Assembly (NCBI GenBank): GCA_003211135.1
Contig: QCTN01000005.1
Span: 1-64,000 of the forward strand
Source of the DNA: Prochlorococcus sp. AG-673-L20
Lineage (GTDB): Bacteria > Cyanobacteriota > Cyanobacteriia > PCC-6307 > Cyanobiaceae
Direction of reading: 5' to 3'
Length of the DNA stretch: 64,000 nt
This document shows, in pieces, positions 55,242 through 64,000 of the stretch. Each line of letters opens with the position of its first letter. The stretch's first letter is position 1. The notes beneath the pieces are model-generated. The model saw only the letters and a list, made by a program, of their open reading frames with translations. It was not told the origin of the DNA and ran no database searches. Position numbers and translations under genes: made by a program.

Positions 55242-56852
55242 TTAATTTGATTGCTTTAATTTTTTCTGCGATGCTTTGATCAACCCTTTAAATAATGGAT
55301 GTGGCTTCCCTGGCCTTGATAAGAATTCAGGATGGTATTGGCATGCTAAAAAATATGGATGATCAACTAATTCAATTAACTCTACTAATCTTCCATCTGG
55401 AGATGTACCACTGATTTTGTATCCAGAATCTAAGAAACTTTGTTTGTAGTAATTATTAAATTCATATCTATGCCGATGTCTCTCATAAATAACATCTTCG
55501 TTATACAACTCTTTACCCGTTGTATTTTTTTGAAGTCTGCAAGGATAAACTCCCAATCTCATAGTTCCTCCTAGATCAACAATGTCTTCTTGTTCAGGTA
55601 ATAAATGTATAACAGGGTTTGGAGAGTCTGGGTTTAATTCCGAGCTAGATGCACCCGGTAATTGGGCTAGATTTCTTGCCCATTCTATTACTGCGCATTG
55701 CATACCTAAACATAAACCTAGGAAAGGAATCTTCTGTTCTCTTGCAAATTTTATTGCTGCAATTTTTCCATTTACGCCTCTATTTCCAAATCCTCCTGGA
55801 ACGACAATTGCATCAACATCATTTAAATACTCTTCGGCTGATTTATCCTCGATCATTTCAGCACTTACCCAATACAAATCTAATAAAGCTTTTTGTTCAA
55901 TGCAAGCATGGCGTAATGCTTCCACTACTGAAAGATATGCATCACCAAGTTCTATATATTTTCCAACTAAAGCAACTTTTATAGGGTTACCGGGATTTCT
56001 AAGATTATGAATTATTTTTTCCCAATTTTCTAAATCGCATTCTTTATCTTCGAGTTCTAGACATTTTAAAGTCTCTTTACATAAACCTTCATTCTTTAAA
56101 GAAAGCGGAACTGAATAAATACTATCAGCATCTAATGCTTCAATTACGCAATCAAGATTAACTCCGCAGAAACCACTGAGTTTTCTTTTGAGCCCTTCAT
56201 TAATTTCTTTATCACTCCTGCATACAAGTAAATCTGGTTGTATGCCGATGGATCTTAACTCTTTAACAGAATGTTGAGTGGGTTTAGTTTTTATTTCACC
56301 AGAAGTTTTGATGTAAGGTAGCAAAGTTACGTGGATATAAGCCACATCATTTTTGTTAACATCATTTTTAAATTCTCTTATTGCCTCTAAAAATGGTAAG
56401 GATTCAATATCTCCGACTGTTCCACCAATCTCAGTTATAACAATATCAGCATTACTATTGGCTGCTACTCTATGAATCCTTTCTCTTATTTCTCCTGTAA
56501 TGTGAGGAATAACTTGTACTGTACCTCCGTTATAACTTCCTCTTCTTTCTTTATTAATGACTGCTTGGTAGATAGACCCTGTTGTGACACTATTCAAACG
56601 AGTCATTGCAGTGTCAGTAAATCTTTCATAGTGACCTAAATCTAAATCCGTTTCAGCTCCGTCTTCGGTAACGAAAACTTCGCCATGTTGAAATGGGCTC
56701 ATGGTTCCAGGGTCAACATTTAGATAAGGGTCTAGTTTAAGTATTGAAACGCTATATCCTCTTGATTTTAATAATCTTCCTAAGCTTGCGGCAACAATAC
56801 CTTTACCAATGCTAGAAACAACTCCTCCAGTAACAAAAACAAATTTTGACAT
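55242..56852 (-). CDS. pyrG: CTP synthase
   Basis: Glutamine-dependent amination of UTP to CTP. 536 residues: synthetase domain ([21 protein letters not shown], then [20 protein letters not shown]) to about 270, then a class I glutaminase with nucleophile Cys near 380 in [15 protein letters not shown] and the His-Glu pair in [10 protein letters not shown]. It lies 27 bases upstream of queE and 74 bases downstream of aspS. Confidence 0.97.
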   Translation of the reverse strand: MSKFVFVTGGVVSSIGKGIVAASLGRLLKSRGYSVSILKLDPYLNVDPGTMSPFQHGEVFVTEDGAETDLDLGHYERFTDTAMTRLNSVTTGSIYQAVINKERRGSYNGGTVQVIPHITGEIRERIHRVAANSNADIVITEIGGTVGDIESLPFLEAIREFKNDVNKNDVAYIHVTLLPYIKTSGEIKTKPTQHSVKELRSIGIQPDLLVCRSDKEINEGLKRKLSGFCGVNLDCVIEALDADSIYSVPLSLKNEGLCKETLKCLELEDKECDLENWEKIIHNLRNPGNPIKVALVGKYIELGDAYLSVVEALRHACIEQKALLDLYWVSAEMIEDKSAEEYLNDVDAIVVPGGFGNRGVNGKIAAIKFAREQKIPFLGLCLGMQCAVIEWARNLAQLPGASSSELNPDSPNPVIHLLPEQEDIVDLGGTMRLGVYPCRLQKNTTGKELYNEDVIYERHRHRYEFNNYYKQSFLDSGYKISGTSPDGRLVELIELVDHPYFLACQYHPEFLSRPGKPHPLFKGLIKASQKKLKQSN

Positions 56853-56926
56853 TAAATATTTTTAATTAAGCACAACCTCCTTATATTTTATTTAAACAAA
56901 AAATTTATTGATCATCCATAAATAGT

Positions 56927-58723
56927 TTATTCATCAATTGTTATTTCAATATCTAATTCTTTTAATTGGGATTTGGAGACATTTGAAGGTGCATTAGTTA
57001 GTAGACATTTTGCTTGTTGATTTTTTGGAAAAGCGATTGTTTCTCTAATTGAATCTTCCCCTAAAATAAGCATTGTTATCCGATCTACCCCGAATGCTAT
57101 TCCCCCATGAGGTGGAGCACCCATTTCAAGAGCTTCAATTAAAAAACCAAATTTTTCATCAATTTGATTATCGGTTAATCCAACGGTTCTAAGAACTTCT
57201 CTTTGCAGCTCGGCTTGATGGATACGCAGAGAACCACCTCCTAACTCTAATCCATTTAGTACTAGGTCATAAGCATGTGCTGTTGAGCCTTCTATTTGTT
57301 CTTTTAATTCTTTTGAATCTTCAAGCTTAATATTTTTAGGAGAACAAAAAGGATGGTGTAAAGCTTCAAATCTTTTTTCTTCTTCATTCATTTCAAACAT
57401 AGGAAAATCTGTGACCCACAAAAAGTTCCATTTGACTTTCTCTACTAGCTTTAAATCTTTTGCAATATATTGTCTGACTCTATCTAATGATTGATTAACA
57501 ATTTGAGTATCTCCTGCTCCTAAAAGAATTAAGTCCCCATCTTCTGCTTCTGTTATTTTTAATATCTTAGAAATATGATCTTGATTTAAATTATTTTTTA
57601 TTGCGCCAATTGTTTCAAGTTCATCTCCTTTTACTCTTATAAATGCTAAACCTCCAGCTCCTGCATCTTGGGCAACTTTAAATATATCTCCACCAGGTTT
57701 GATACGAACGTTACTAATACTTGTGTTGCCATCTTTAATAGTTATGGATTTAATTGCTCCCCCCATCTGAATTGCTTTGGTGAAAATGTTAAAACCAATA
57801 TTGCCAAGTATTTCTCCTAAATTTTTAAGTAACATTCCATATCTTGTATCTGGTCTGTCTGTTCCATAGTTGTCCATGGCTTCCTGCCAAGTCATTCTTG
57901 GAAACTTCTCATTGAAATTAATATTTAGTACACTTTCCCATATATTTTTTATTAGTTTTTCATTGAAAGAAATGATTTCTTCTTCACTTACAAAACTCAT
58001 TTCAATATCAAGCTGAGTAAATTCTGGTTGTCTATCAGCTCTTAGGTCTTCATCACGGAAACATTTTGCGATTTGATAGTACTTGTCTAACCCTCCTACC
58101 ATTAAAAGTTGTTTAAATAATTGTGGAGATTGTGGTAAAGCAAAAAACTCACCGTTTGAAAGCCTAGCCGGAACTAAAAAATCTCTAGCTCCTTCTGGAG
58201 TTGATTTTGTAAGTAAAGGTGTTTCAACCTCTGTAAATCCAGAATTATCAAGATACTCTCTTACTGCTTTAATAATCTTATGTCTTGTTTTTAAATTTTT
58301 GAGTAATTTTCCTCTTCTAAGATCTAAATATCTATATTTTAATCTAAGTTCTTCTTTTGTATTTTCATAATCATGAACTGAGACAGGAAATGGTAAATTA
58401 TTTTTAATTTGATTAAGAATTTGTAGATCTTGAACTTTTAGTTCTAACTCTCCAGTGAGAATATTTTTATTTACTGAATCCTTTGGTCTTTCATTAACAA
58501 TTCCATTAACCATTATCACAGTCTCATTTCTTAGTATCTCAGCCTGTTTAAAAAGAGTTTCACCATCTTCAGGATTAATAGTAATTTGCATAAATCCACT
58601 ATGATCACGCAAATCTATAAAAATTACCCCACCATGATCTCTTCTTCGATCAACCCATCCACATAAATTAACTACTTTCCCAATATCTGACTTATTGAGT
58701 TCTTCACAAATTTTGTTTCGCAT
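56927..58723 (-). CDS. aspS: Aspartyl-tRNA synthetase
   Basis: Class II synthetase charging tRNA-Asp (598 residues, bacterial size). It has an N-terminal OB fold ([24 protein letters not shown]), motif 2 region with [21 protein letters not shown], the bacterial GAD insertion with [15 protein letters not shown], and motif 3 [13 protein letters not shown]. Whether it also charges tRNA-Asn cannot be judged by eye. It lies 58 bases downstream of gcvT. Confidence 0.97.
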   Translation of the reverse strand: MRNKICEELNKSDIGKVVNLCGWVDRRRDHGGVIFIDLRDHSGFMQITINPEDGETLFKQAEILRNETVIMVNGIVNERPKDSVNKNILTGELELKVQDLQILNQIKNNLPFPVSVHDYENTKEELRLKYRYLDLRRGKLLKNLKTRHKIIKAVREYLDNSGFTEVETPLLTKSTPEGARDFLVPARLSNGEFFALPQSPQLFKQLLMVGGLDKYYQIAKCFRDEDLRADRQPEFTQLDIEMSFVSEEEIISFNEKLIKNIWESVLNINFNEKFPRMTWQEAMDNYGTDRPDTRYGMLLKNLGEILGNIGFNIFTKAIQMGGAIKSITIKDGNTSISNVRIKPGGDIFKVAQDAGAGGLAFIRVKGDELETIGAIKNNLNQDHISKILKITEAEDGDLILLGAGDTQIVNQSLDRVRQYIAKDLKLVEKVKWNFLWVTDFPMFEMNEEEKRFEALHHPFCSPKNIKLEDSKELKEQIEGSTAHAYDLVLNGLELGGGSLRIHQAELQREVLRTVGLTDNQIDEKFGFLIEALEMGAPPHGGIAFGVDRITMLILGEDSIRETIAFPKNQQAKCLLTNAPSNVSKSQLKELDIEITIDE

Positions 58724-58781
58724 CTAGAAATGACTTATTGAGCAATAATTAACAATAATAATTCTTCAAGGGTAAATTTAG

Positions 58782-59894
58782 TTAAATATCTTTTTTATAA
58801 AAAGCTCTTTTCGTTATGGTCCCTTTGAATGTTTTACCTCTGATTGAAATTTCAACAACATTATTTAAAGTAGCGTAAGAATTTTGAATATAAGCAAAAG
58901 CTATTGCCTTTTGCTTAGTAGGGGACCAACTACCGCTAGTTATAGTTCCAATATTTTCTCCATTTTTAAATACTTCGCATCCTTTTCTTCCAATAGCTCT
59001 CCCTTCAATATTTAGACCAACTAACTTTTTATTAATACCGAATCTTGATTGTTTTTCAAGAAACTCTCTTCCAAAAAATTCATGATTATTTTCTAAATGT
59101 ACTAGCCAACCTAATCCTGCTTCATATGGTGTAGTTGTTTCATCTAAATCTTGTCCATATAAGTGCATTCCTGCTTCAAGTCTTAAGGTATCTCTAGCAC
59201 CTAAACCACAAGGCTTAATATTTTTTGAAACTAAGAAATCCCATAAATTAATTGCTGCTTTTGCGGATAATAGGATTTCTAAACCGTTTTCACCTGTATA
59301 GCCTGTTTTCGAAAAGAAAATCTTTTCTTTGGACGAAATATGTTTAAAGATTTTATATTCACAACCAAAGTAAGGGATATGTGAAATCGATGATTTAATC
59401 CATTCTTCGAATAATTTAAAGGAATTTTTGCCTTGTAGTGCAAAGAGGACCTTATCTTTTTTTGCATTTGATATTGAAATATTATTGGTATTTAAATTAT
59501 TTTTAATCCAAGAGAAATCAATTTGGTATCTGCTCGCATTTACTATTAAAAAAATTTCTGAGATATCCTCTTCTTGTTGACCAAGGTCATAAATTATTAG
59601 GTCATCTATTATTCCTCCCTTTTCATTCAGCATTAATGTATACAGCCCTTGTCCTTCTGAAAACGAATATAAATTAGTAGGAAAAAATTTTTGAATATAT
59701 TCTTTTGGATTAATTCCTCTAAGAGAAATGACACCCATGTGGGAAATATCAAAGAATCCTGCTGATGTTCTTACTGATTCATGTTCGTTTATTAATCCCG
59801 AAAAGGATATGGGCATTTCCCAACCTGCAAAATTTACTAATTTTGCATTTGACTCAATATATTTTGAATAAAGTGGACTTTTAAGCAAATCCAT
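58782..59894 (-). CDS. gcvT: Glycine cleavage system T protein (aminomethyltransferase)
   Basis: Transfers the aminomethyl carbon to THF, giving methylene-THF and ammonia; relevant to photorespiratory glycine. The 370-residue protein has [17 protein letters not shown], the FFDISHMGV-type [15 protein letters not shown] and [16 protein letters not shown] motifs, then [18 protein letters not shown] and [11 protein letters not shown]. gcvP and gcvH are not in the window. It starts 50 bases after the speB stop on the same strand. Confidence 0.96.
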   Translation of the reverse strand: MDLLKSPLYSKYIESNAKLVNFAGWEMPISFSGLINEHESVRTSAGFFDISHMGVISLRGINPKEYIQKFFPTNLYSFSEGQGLYTLMLNEKGGIIDDLIIYDLGQQEEDISEIFLIVNASRYQIDFSWIKNNLNTNNISISNAKKDKVLFALQGKNSFKLFEEWIKSSISHIPYFGCEYKIFKHISSKEKIFFSKTGYTGENGLEILLSAKAAINLWDFLVSKNIKPCGLGARDTLRLEAGMHLYGQDLDETTTPYEAGLGWLVHLENNHEFFGREFLEKQSRFGINKKLVGLNIEGRAIGRKGCEVFKNGENIGTITSGSWSPTKQKAIAFAYIQNSYATLNNVVEISIRGKTFKGTITKRAFYKKDI

Positions 59895-59944
59895 GAAACA
59901 TTTAATGAGTTATTTAGCTTTTCATACTCTAGTTTAGAAATTTC

Positions 59945-60829
59945 TTATTGCATATTTTGTACTGACATAATTAAGCTTCTCAGTACTTTTGCGGCAACTA
60001 TACTACTAACTCCGCTATTATCAATTTCTGGAGATAATTCCACAATATCTGAAGCGACAATTCTAAATTCTTTTAGAGTTTCAAGAATTACTTCAAAGTC
60101 ATTCCAAAAAAAACCTCCTGGTTCTGGAGTTCCCGTACCAGGTAATAAACTTGGATCAAACCAATCCAAATCTATTGTTAAATATATTGGAGAATTAGAG
60201 TAAGGAAGAAGGGCTTTTTTAAGTTCTTGAGCATTCCCTCCTGGCAAGAATTTTACTAATTGTTTTTTTCGACTCATAAATTTAAACTCTTCTTTGGTTC
60301 CACTTCTTATTCCGACTTGCAAAATCTTTTTTTCAGGTAAAATATCTAAGCATCTTTGCATTGCACAAGCATGACTATGTTCATTCCCCATATATGAGGT
60401 TCTTAGATCTGCATGAGCATCTAGTTGAATTAAAATCAGATCTGGATATTTATTTACTAACGCCTCAATAGCACCACTAGTAATAGAGTGCTCACCTCCA
60501 AGCATAATGGGAGTAAGCTTGCTACTCATAATGAAATCTGTTGCTGATTTGACTGCTTTAATGACAGACTTTGAGTCATTTTTATCTATTTCTAGTGAAC
60601 CAAAATCAACATAATTAAAATCTTCTAAATCTTTTCCTAATCTTGGACAAAATGTCTCTAAACATGTGCTTACTAGCCTTATGGCATTTGGACCAAATCT
60701 AGTCCCTGACTTATAAGAGCATGTACCGTCATAATTGACTCCAAATATTCCAATTGAACAATCATCTGGATTTCTTTTGGCTCCCATAAAAATTCCACTT
60801 TCATTATCAAATAAATTTTTATTGATCAT
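59945..60829 (-). CDS. speB: Agmatinase/arginase family ureohydrolase
   Basis: Mn-dependent ureohydrolase (294 residues), most likely agmatine to putrescine given the adjacent spermidine synthase. Metal motifs are GGEHSIT near 116, QLDAHADLR near 138 and TIDLDWFDPSLLPGTGTPEPGG-type residues near 217 (TIDLDWFDPS), with the second aspartate pair there. The gap to speE is one base. Arginase activity is possible. No decarboxylase gene is nearby. Confidence 0.92.
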   Translation of the reverse strand: MINKNLFDNESGIFMGAKRNPDDCSIGIFGVNYDGTCSYKSGTRFGPNAIRLVSTCLETFCPRLGKDLEDFNYVDFGSLEIDKNDSKSVIKAVKSATDFIMSSKLTPIMLGGEHSITSGAIEALVNKYPDLILIQLDAHADLRTSYMGNEHSHACAMQRCLDILPEKKILQVGIRSGTKEEFKFMSRKKQLVKFLPGGNAQELKKALLPYSNSPIYLTIDLDWFDPSLLPGTGTPEPGGFFWNDFEVILETLKEFRIVASDIVELSPEIDNSGVSSIVAAKVLRSLIMSVQNMQ

Positions 60830-60830
60830 T

Positions 60831-61682
60831 TTACGAATTGAGTTTTTTTACAATTTTATTTGGCATCATTTTGAATGCAGCATTTTGAAAATTTAAATTC
60901 CAAACATCACAATTATTTTCTATTTCCATGACTTCTTTGTAATTGACTTTTGATAAATTTAATTCTTCATCTGAAGCGAATGTCCAACTCCAAATACCAC
61001 TTGGATATATTGGCACAAATGAATACATAGTTTCAGATAATTTGAATATTTTATTGAGTGATTTCAAAATATGTATATGAATATTTTCGAATGATTCAGG
61101 TGATTCGCTTTGAGTCGCTAATATTCCCTTTTTCGTGAGTATTCTTTTACATTCTTTATAAAAGGAATCTGTGAATAATAAATTAGAAAATTCTGATGGA
61201 TCTGAACAATCGATAAAAATAACATCATAAGAATTATCTTTAGTTTTTTCCACCCATTTAACTCCATCATCAATATGAATAGCTAATCTTTTATCACTCC
61301 ACGCTCTACCTCCAATTTCTTTTAAAAATGTTTTAGATACTTTGATGACTTCTTCATCAATTTCTACCAAATCAATTTTTGAAACTTGAGAGTATTTTAA
61401 GCATTCTCTTGCAGTTCCACCATCACCTCCTCCAATAATCAGTATGTGAGATTTCTTATCAATGCTACTTAACGCTGGATGGACAAGACATTCATGATAA
61501 TATTTTTCGTCTCTCAATGACGTCATCCAACATCCATCTAACATTAAAGCTTTACCATAAAAATCAGTCTCTATAATCAGAATTTCTTGATATTTAGAAT
61601 TTTTTTTAAGTAATACTTTCCCATTGAGTCCAAATCTTGAGCCTTTGTGGTACTCATCTATCCAAGTTGGCATATCTTTCAT
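60831..61682 (-). CDS. speE: Spermidine synthase
   Basis: Transfers aminopropyl groups from decarboxylated SAM to putrescine. The 283-residue protein has YHECLVHPALSS, the nucleotide glycine loop IIGGGDGGTAREC, VEIDEEV and the catalytic DCSDPSEFSNLLFT. The ATG overlaps the mazG stop as ATGA and the stop is one base from speB, so mazG, speE and speB are read as a coupled set. Confidence 0.95.
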   Translation of the reverse strand: MKDMPTWIDEYHKGSRFGLNGKVLLKKNSKYQEILIIETDFYGKALMLDGCWMTSLRDEKYYHECLVHPALSSIDKKSHILIIGGGDGGTARECLKYSQVSKIDLVEIDEEVIKVSKTFLKEIGGRAWSDKRLAIHIDDGVKWVEKTKDNSYDVIFIDCSDPSEFSNLLFTDSFYKECKRILTKKGILATQSESPESFENIHIHILKSLNKIFKLSETMYSFVPIYPSGIWSWTFASDEELNLSKVNYKEVMEIENNCDVWNLNFQNAAFKMMPNKIVKKLNS

Positions 61683-62533
61683 TTTTTTTTCAATTTTTCT
61701 CTCATTAGTGTTTTTTTAGCAACTTCCCAAAGCCGCTGAAAATCTTTTGGGTTTTGTTTTCTAATATTATCTCCTACCTGATCTTCCATTATTGCAAATC
61801 TGTCTAAAAATTTTTTATTAGTTTTTTGAAGAGATGATTCTGGATTTATTTTTAGAAAGTTTGAAAGACTTATCAAAGTAAAGTAAACATCTCCAAATTC
61901 ATCTTTGATTTCATGTACCTTTTTGCTTTTTATTGCTTCTTTTAATTCGCATATTTCTTCATCTAATTTATCAAAAATCTTTTTACTACTTTCCCATTTA
62001 AAACCGTATTCTTTAACAGTATTAGTAATCTGGTTTGATCCTATAGTTGCAGGTAAACTTTTTACTTTTGAATTTAATTGTCTACTAATTGATGATTTCT
62101 TATAGAATGTCTTATTTTCAGAATTTTTAATATTTCTCCAAATTTCTTGTGACTTTTTTAATGATACTTTTTCTTTTTTTTTAAAAATATAGGGATGTCT
62201 ATTAATAATTTTTTTATTTAAATTTTCAATAACATCTTTTAATTCAAATTGTTTTTCTTCAAAGCCAATTTCCGAATGAAGCATTATTTGTAATAGGAGA
62301 TCCCCTAATTCTTCACAAATATTATTCGCGTTTTTTTCATATATTGCATCAATCAATTCACTACTTTCTTCATTTAAAAATGGTATCAAGGATTTATGTG
62401 ACTGTATTTTTTGCCATGGGCAGCCCCATGTTTTATCTTTTAAATATTTAATATTTGATATTAAAATCTTGAAACTTTCTAAAGTGTTTTGATCACTATC
62501 TTTCTGATTGTTATATCCATTGTTTAAGTTCAT
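61679..62533 (-). CDS. mazG: Nucleoside triphosphate pyrophosphohydrolase MazG
   Basis: House-cleaning enzyme hydrolysing (d)NTPs to NMP and PPi. The 284-residue protein has two MazG modules: the first with CPWQKIQSHKSLIPFLNEES and NICEELGDLLLQIMLHSEI, the second with EEICELKEAI and IKDEFGDVYFTLISLSNF; the EExxE-type and ExxD residues bind magnesium. This is the chromosomal bacterial form, larger than the phage MazG of cyanophages. It heads the polyamine set and is divergent from tRNA-Val. Confidence 0.93.
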   Translation of the reverse strand: MNLNNGYNNQKDSDQNTLESFKILISNIKYLKDKTWGCPWQKIQSHKSLIPFLNEESSELIDAIYEKNANNICEELGDLLLQIMLHSEIGFEEKQFELKDVIENLNKKIINRHPYIFKKKEKVSLKKSQEIWRNIKNSENKTFYKKSSISRQLNSKVKSLPATIGSNQITNTVKEYGFKWESSKKIFDKLDEEICELKEAIKSKKVHEIKDEFGDVYFTLISLSNFLKINPESSLQKTNKKFLDRFAIMEDQVGDNIRKQNPKDFQRLWEVAKKTLMREKLKKK

Positions 62534-62614
62534 AAAGCTGTATCTTATTTATTCAATTTTGACTTAATCATGAAATTTTTAAAGACTAAGTATAAAATTT
62601 TCAACTTCATCTAC

Positions 62615-62620
62615 TAGAAT
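62615..62620 (+). promoter_or_regulatory. Possible -10 element for tRNA-Val
   Basis: TAGAAT lies 11 bases before the mature tRNA start in the AT-rich mazG/tRNA spacer. Spacing fits a short leader. No good -35 hexamer is found at the right distance, as is common in this lineage, so support is weak. Confidence 0.3.
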
Positions 62621-62631
62621 GGATAATTATA

Positions 62632-62703
<72 letters not shown>

Positions 62704-62719
62704 TTTTCTTTTTATAACA

Positions 62720-63052
62720 ATGACTGAGATCGTTAATCTTTCAATCAGTCAAACTGCAGCATCAGAGCTTTCAAGGCAAGCATCTTTTGGAGGATCGCCG
62801 GGTGAAATGTCCATTGCTTTAATTAGTGATGAAGAAGGTTGGATGCATATTAAATTAAAACCAGGTACATTTAATGGATCTCCAATATCCAGAACTGAAG
62901 GCATAACTTTATATGCTGATACTAAAAAATTTTCCTTGTTAAAAGATTTAAAACTTGATTATTACAGCGATTTAAGTGGTGGAGGTTTTCTTATCTCAAC
63001 TCCTAAAAATGCCAAGAGGTGTGCTTGCGGTTCTGGTTTTAAACTCTTGTAG
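62720..63052 (+). CDS. HesB/IscA (A-type carrier)-like protein with two cysteines only
   Basis: A 110-residue protein that resembles the A-type Fe-S carrier fold: NLSISQTAASELSRQ helix, beta segments with GWMHIKLKPGT, and the C-terminal CACGSGFKL, matching the CxCGxxF end of IscA. The usual first cysteine, in a GCSG-type loop, is replaced by GGSPGEMS, so only two of the three ligands remain. It may be a divergent member with a changed role. It follows tRNA-Val and precedes valS by 93 bases. Confidence 0.75.
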   Translation: MTEIVNLSISQTAASELSRQASFGGSPGEMSIALISDEEGWMHIKLKPGTFNGSPISRTEGITLYADTKKFSLLKDLKLDYYSDLSGGGFLISTPKNAKRCACGSGFKLL

Positions 63053-63145
63053 TTTTACATATATTTTGCAAACTGATATTTTTTTTAAATTATTTGCTTC
63101 TATCAATATAAAATAAATAAAAAGCTAATGAAATAACTATTGCAA

Positions 63146-64000
63146 ATGAATGAGTCGAATGATGAACCTACATTAAATAATTATTTGCCTTCACAGGTAG
63201 AACAAAAATGGCAAAAGCAATGGGATAGTTTAAGAGCATTTAGTCCTAATCCTAGTGATAAAGGGGATCCTTTTTGTATAGTTATTCCGCCTCCAAATGT
63301 CACAGGGTCTTTGCATATGGGCCATGCTTTCAATACTGCATTAATAGACGTGATTATTCGTTTTCAAAGACTTCTTGGTAAAAATGTTTTATGTTTACCT
63401 GGTACCGATCATGCTTCAATAGCCGTTCAAACTATTCTTGAAAAACAATTAAAAACTGAGGGTAAAAATAGCGAAGATATTGGCAGAGAGGAATTTTTAA
63501 AAAGAGCCTGGATTTGGAAAGAGCAAAGTGGGGGTAAAATAATATCCCAATTAAAGAGGATTGGATATTCCGTAGACTGGGAGAGGGAACGATTTACTTT
63601 AGATGAAAAATTGAATGAAGCAGTTGTTGAAGCCTTTAATATTTTGCATGAGAAAAAACTGATTTATAGAGGTGAATATTTAGTTAATTGGTGTCCAGCA
63701 TCTCAATCAGCAGTTAGTGATCTTGAAGTTGAAATGCAAGAGGTTAATGGATACTTATGGCATTTTAAATATCCACTAATTTCTGATCAGGGTCAAATCT
63801 TAGATGAATTTTTAGAGGTTGCAACAACTCGACCTGAAACCTTATTGGGAGATACCGCTTTAGCTGTAAATCCAAACGATGAAAGATATAAAAAATATAT
63901 TGATAAAAAAGTGAAAGTACCTTTTGTTAATAGAGAAATACCTGTTATTTCTGACATACATGTTGATAAGGATTTTGGTACAGGTTGTGTAAAGGTTACC
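63146..64000 (+). CDS. valS: Valyl-tRNA synthetase, 5' part
   Basis: Class I synthetase charging tRNA-Val. The frame starts at ATG 63146 ([19 protein letters not shown]) and is open to the right edge, giving 285 of perhaps 900 residues. The HIGH motif is HMGH in [23 protein letters not shown] and [15 protein letters not shown] are typical of ValRS, as is the editing-domain start [17 protein letters not shown] tRNA-Val lies 0.4 kb upstream. Confidence 0.97.
   Translation, partial: MNESNDEPTLNNYLPSQVEQKWQKQWDSLRAFSPNPSDKGDPFCIVIPPPNVTGSLHMGHAFNTALIDVIIRFQRLLGKNVLCLPGTDHASIAVQTILEKQLKTEGKNSEDIGREEFLKRAWIWKEQSGGKIISQLKRIGYSVDWERERFTLDEKLNEAVVEAFNILHEKKLIYRGEYLVNWCPASQSAVSDLEVEMQEVNGYLWHFKYPLISDQGQILDEFLEVATTRPETLLGDTALAVNPNDERYKKYIDKKVKVPFVNREIPVISDIHVDKDFGTGCVKVT

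Noticed and set aside
55582-56010. 142-codon plus-strand frame opposite pyrG
   Set aside because: Fully inside pyrG with no recognisable domain and irregular composition; a shadow of a conserved gene.

Overview
The window is a gene-dense, very AT-rich stretch of a picocyanobacterial chromosome. Gene order, low GC, short spacers and compact proteins point to a high-light-adapted Prochlorococcus marinus. The diagnostic block, read leftward from about 21.8 kb, is dnaN, PRC-barrel protein, purL, purF, topoisomerase A subunit, TPR protein, queG, DUF502 protein, nusB, ftsY, RsbU-like phosphatase, argH, RRM protein, dusA, msrB, grpE, dnaJ. As I remember it, this is the start of the Prochlorococcus MED4-type genome, shown here reversed. 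The strain or subclade cannot be fixed by reading. I see no phage, IS, CRISPR, integrase or genomic-island genes; this is backbone.

Layout. 1-22 kb: end of murB, ebfC-type nucleoid protein, an rsgA/TusA-like/dnaJ/grpE run, msrB, dusA, an RNA-binding protein, argH, a PP2C phosphatase, ftsY, nusB, queG, a type II topoisomerase A subunit, purF, purL and dnaN. 21.85-22.19 kb: the only gene-free stretch above 300 bases, very AT-rich with DnaA-box-like 9-mers, the best candidate for oriC. 22-33 kb: thrC, a DUF1400-like secreted protein, an ABC1/UbiB kinase, recN, uvrA, a sucrose-phosphate synthase with a small gene overlapping its end on the other strand, mraY and a DUF3134 protein. 33-47 kb: argG, rpsF, aroE, dnaK, an FAD oxidoreductase, purU, a ClC exchanger, acnB, DAHP synthase, a phytol-kinase-like membrane enzyme and a sigma-70 factor. 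47-64 kb: ppk, an MFS transporter, cobA, a pabC/pabB/queC/queE cluster, pyrG, aspS, gcvT, speB, speE, mazG, tRNA-Val, an A-type carrier-like protein and the start of valS.

Shared themes are nucleotide synthesis (purF, purL, pyrG, purU), arginine and polyamines (argG, argH, speB, speE), shikimate/folate (DAHP synthase, aroE, pabB, pabC), queuosine (queC, queE, queG, with cobA feeding the cobamide that QueG needs), protein folding (dnaK, dnaJ, grpE, msrB) and DNA/RNA maintenance (dnaN, topoisomerase, recN, uvrA, rsgA, nusB). Genes are packed, with many 1-4 base junctions, ATGA overlaps and tail-to-tail overlaps sharing TTAA. Eight genes appear to start with TTG.

I did not find a clearly new multi-gene system. 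The points most worth checking are the origin candidate, the sucrose-phosphate synthase end overlapped by an antisense gene, the topoisomerase A subunit without a visible GyrA box, the A-type carrier with only two cysteines, and the FtsY pentapeptide repeat.
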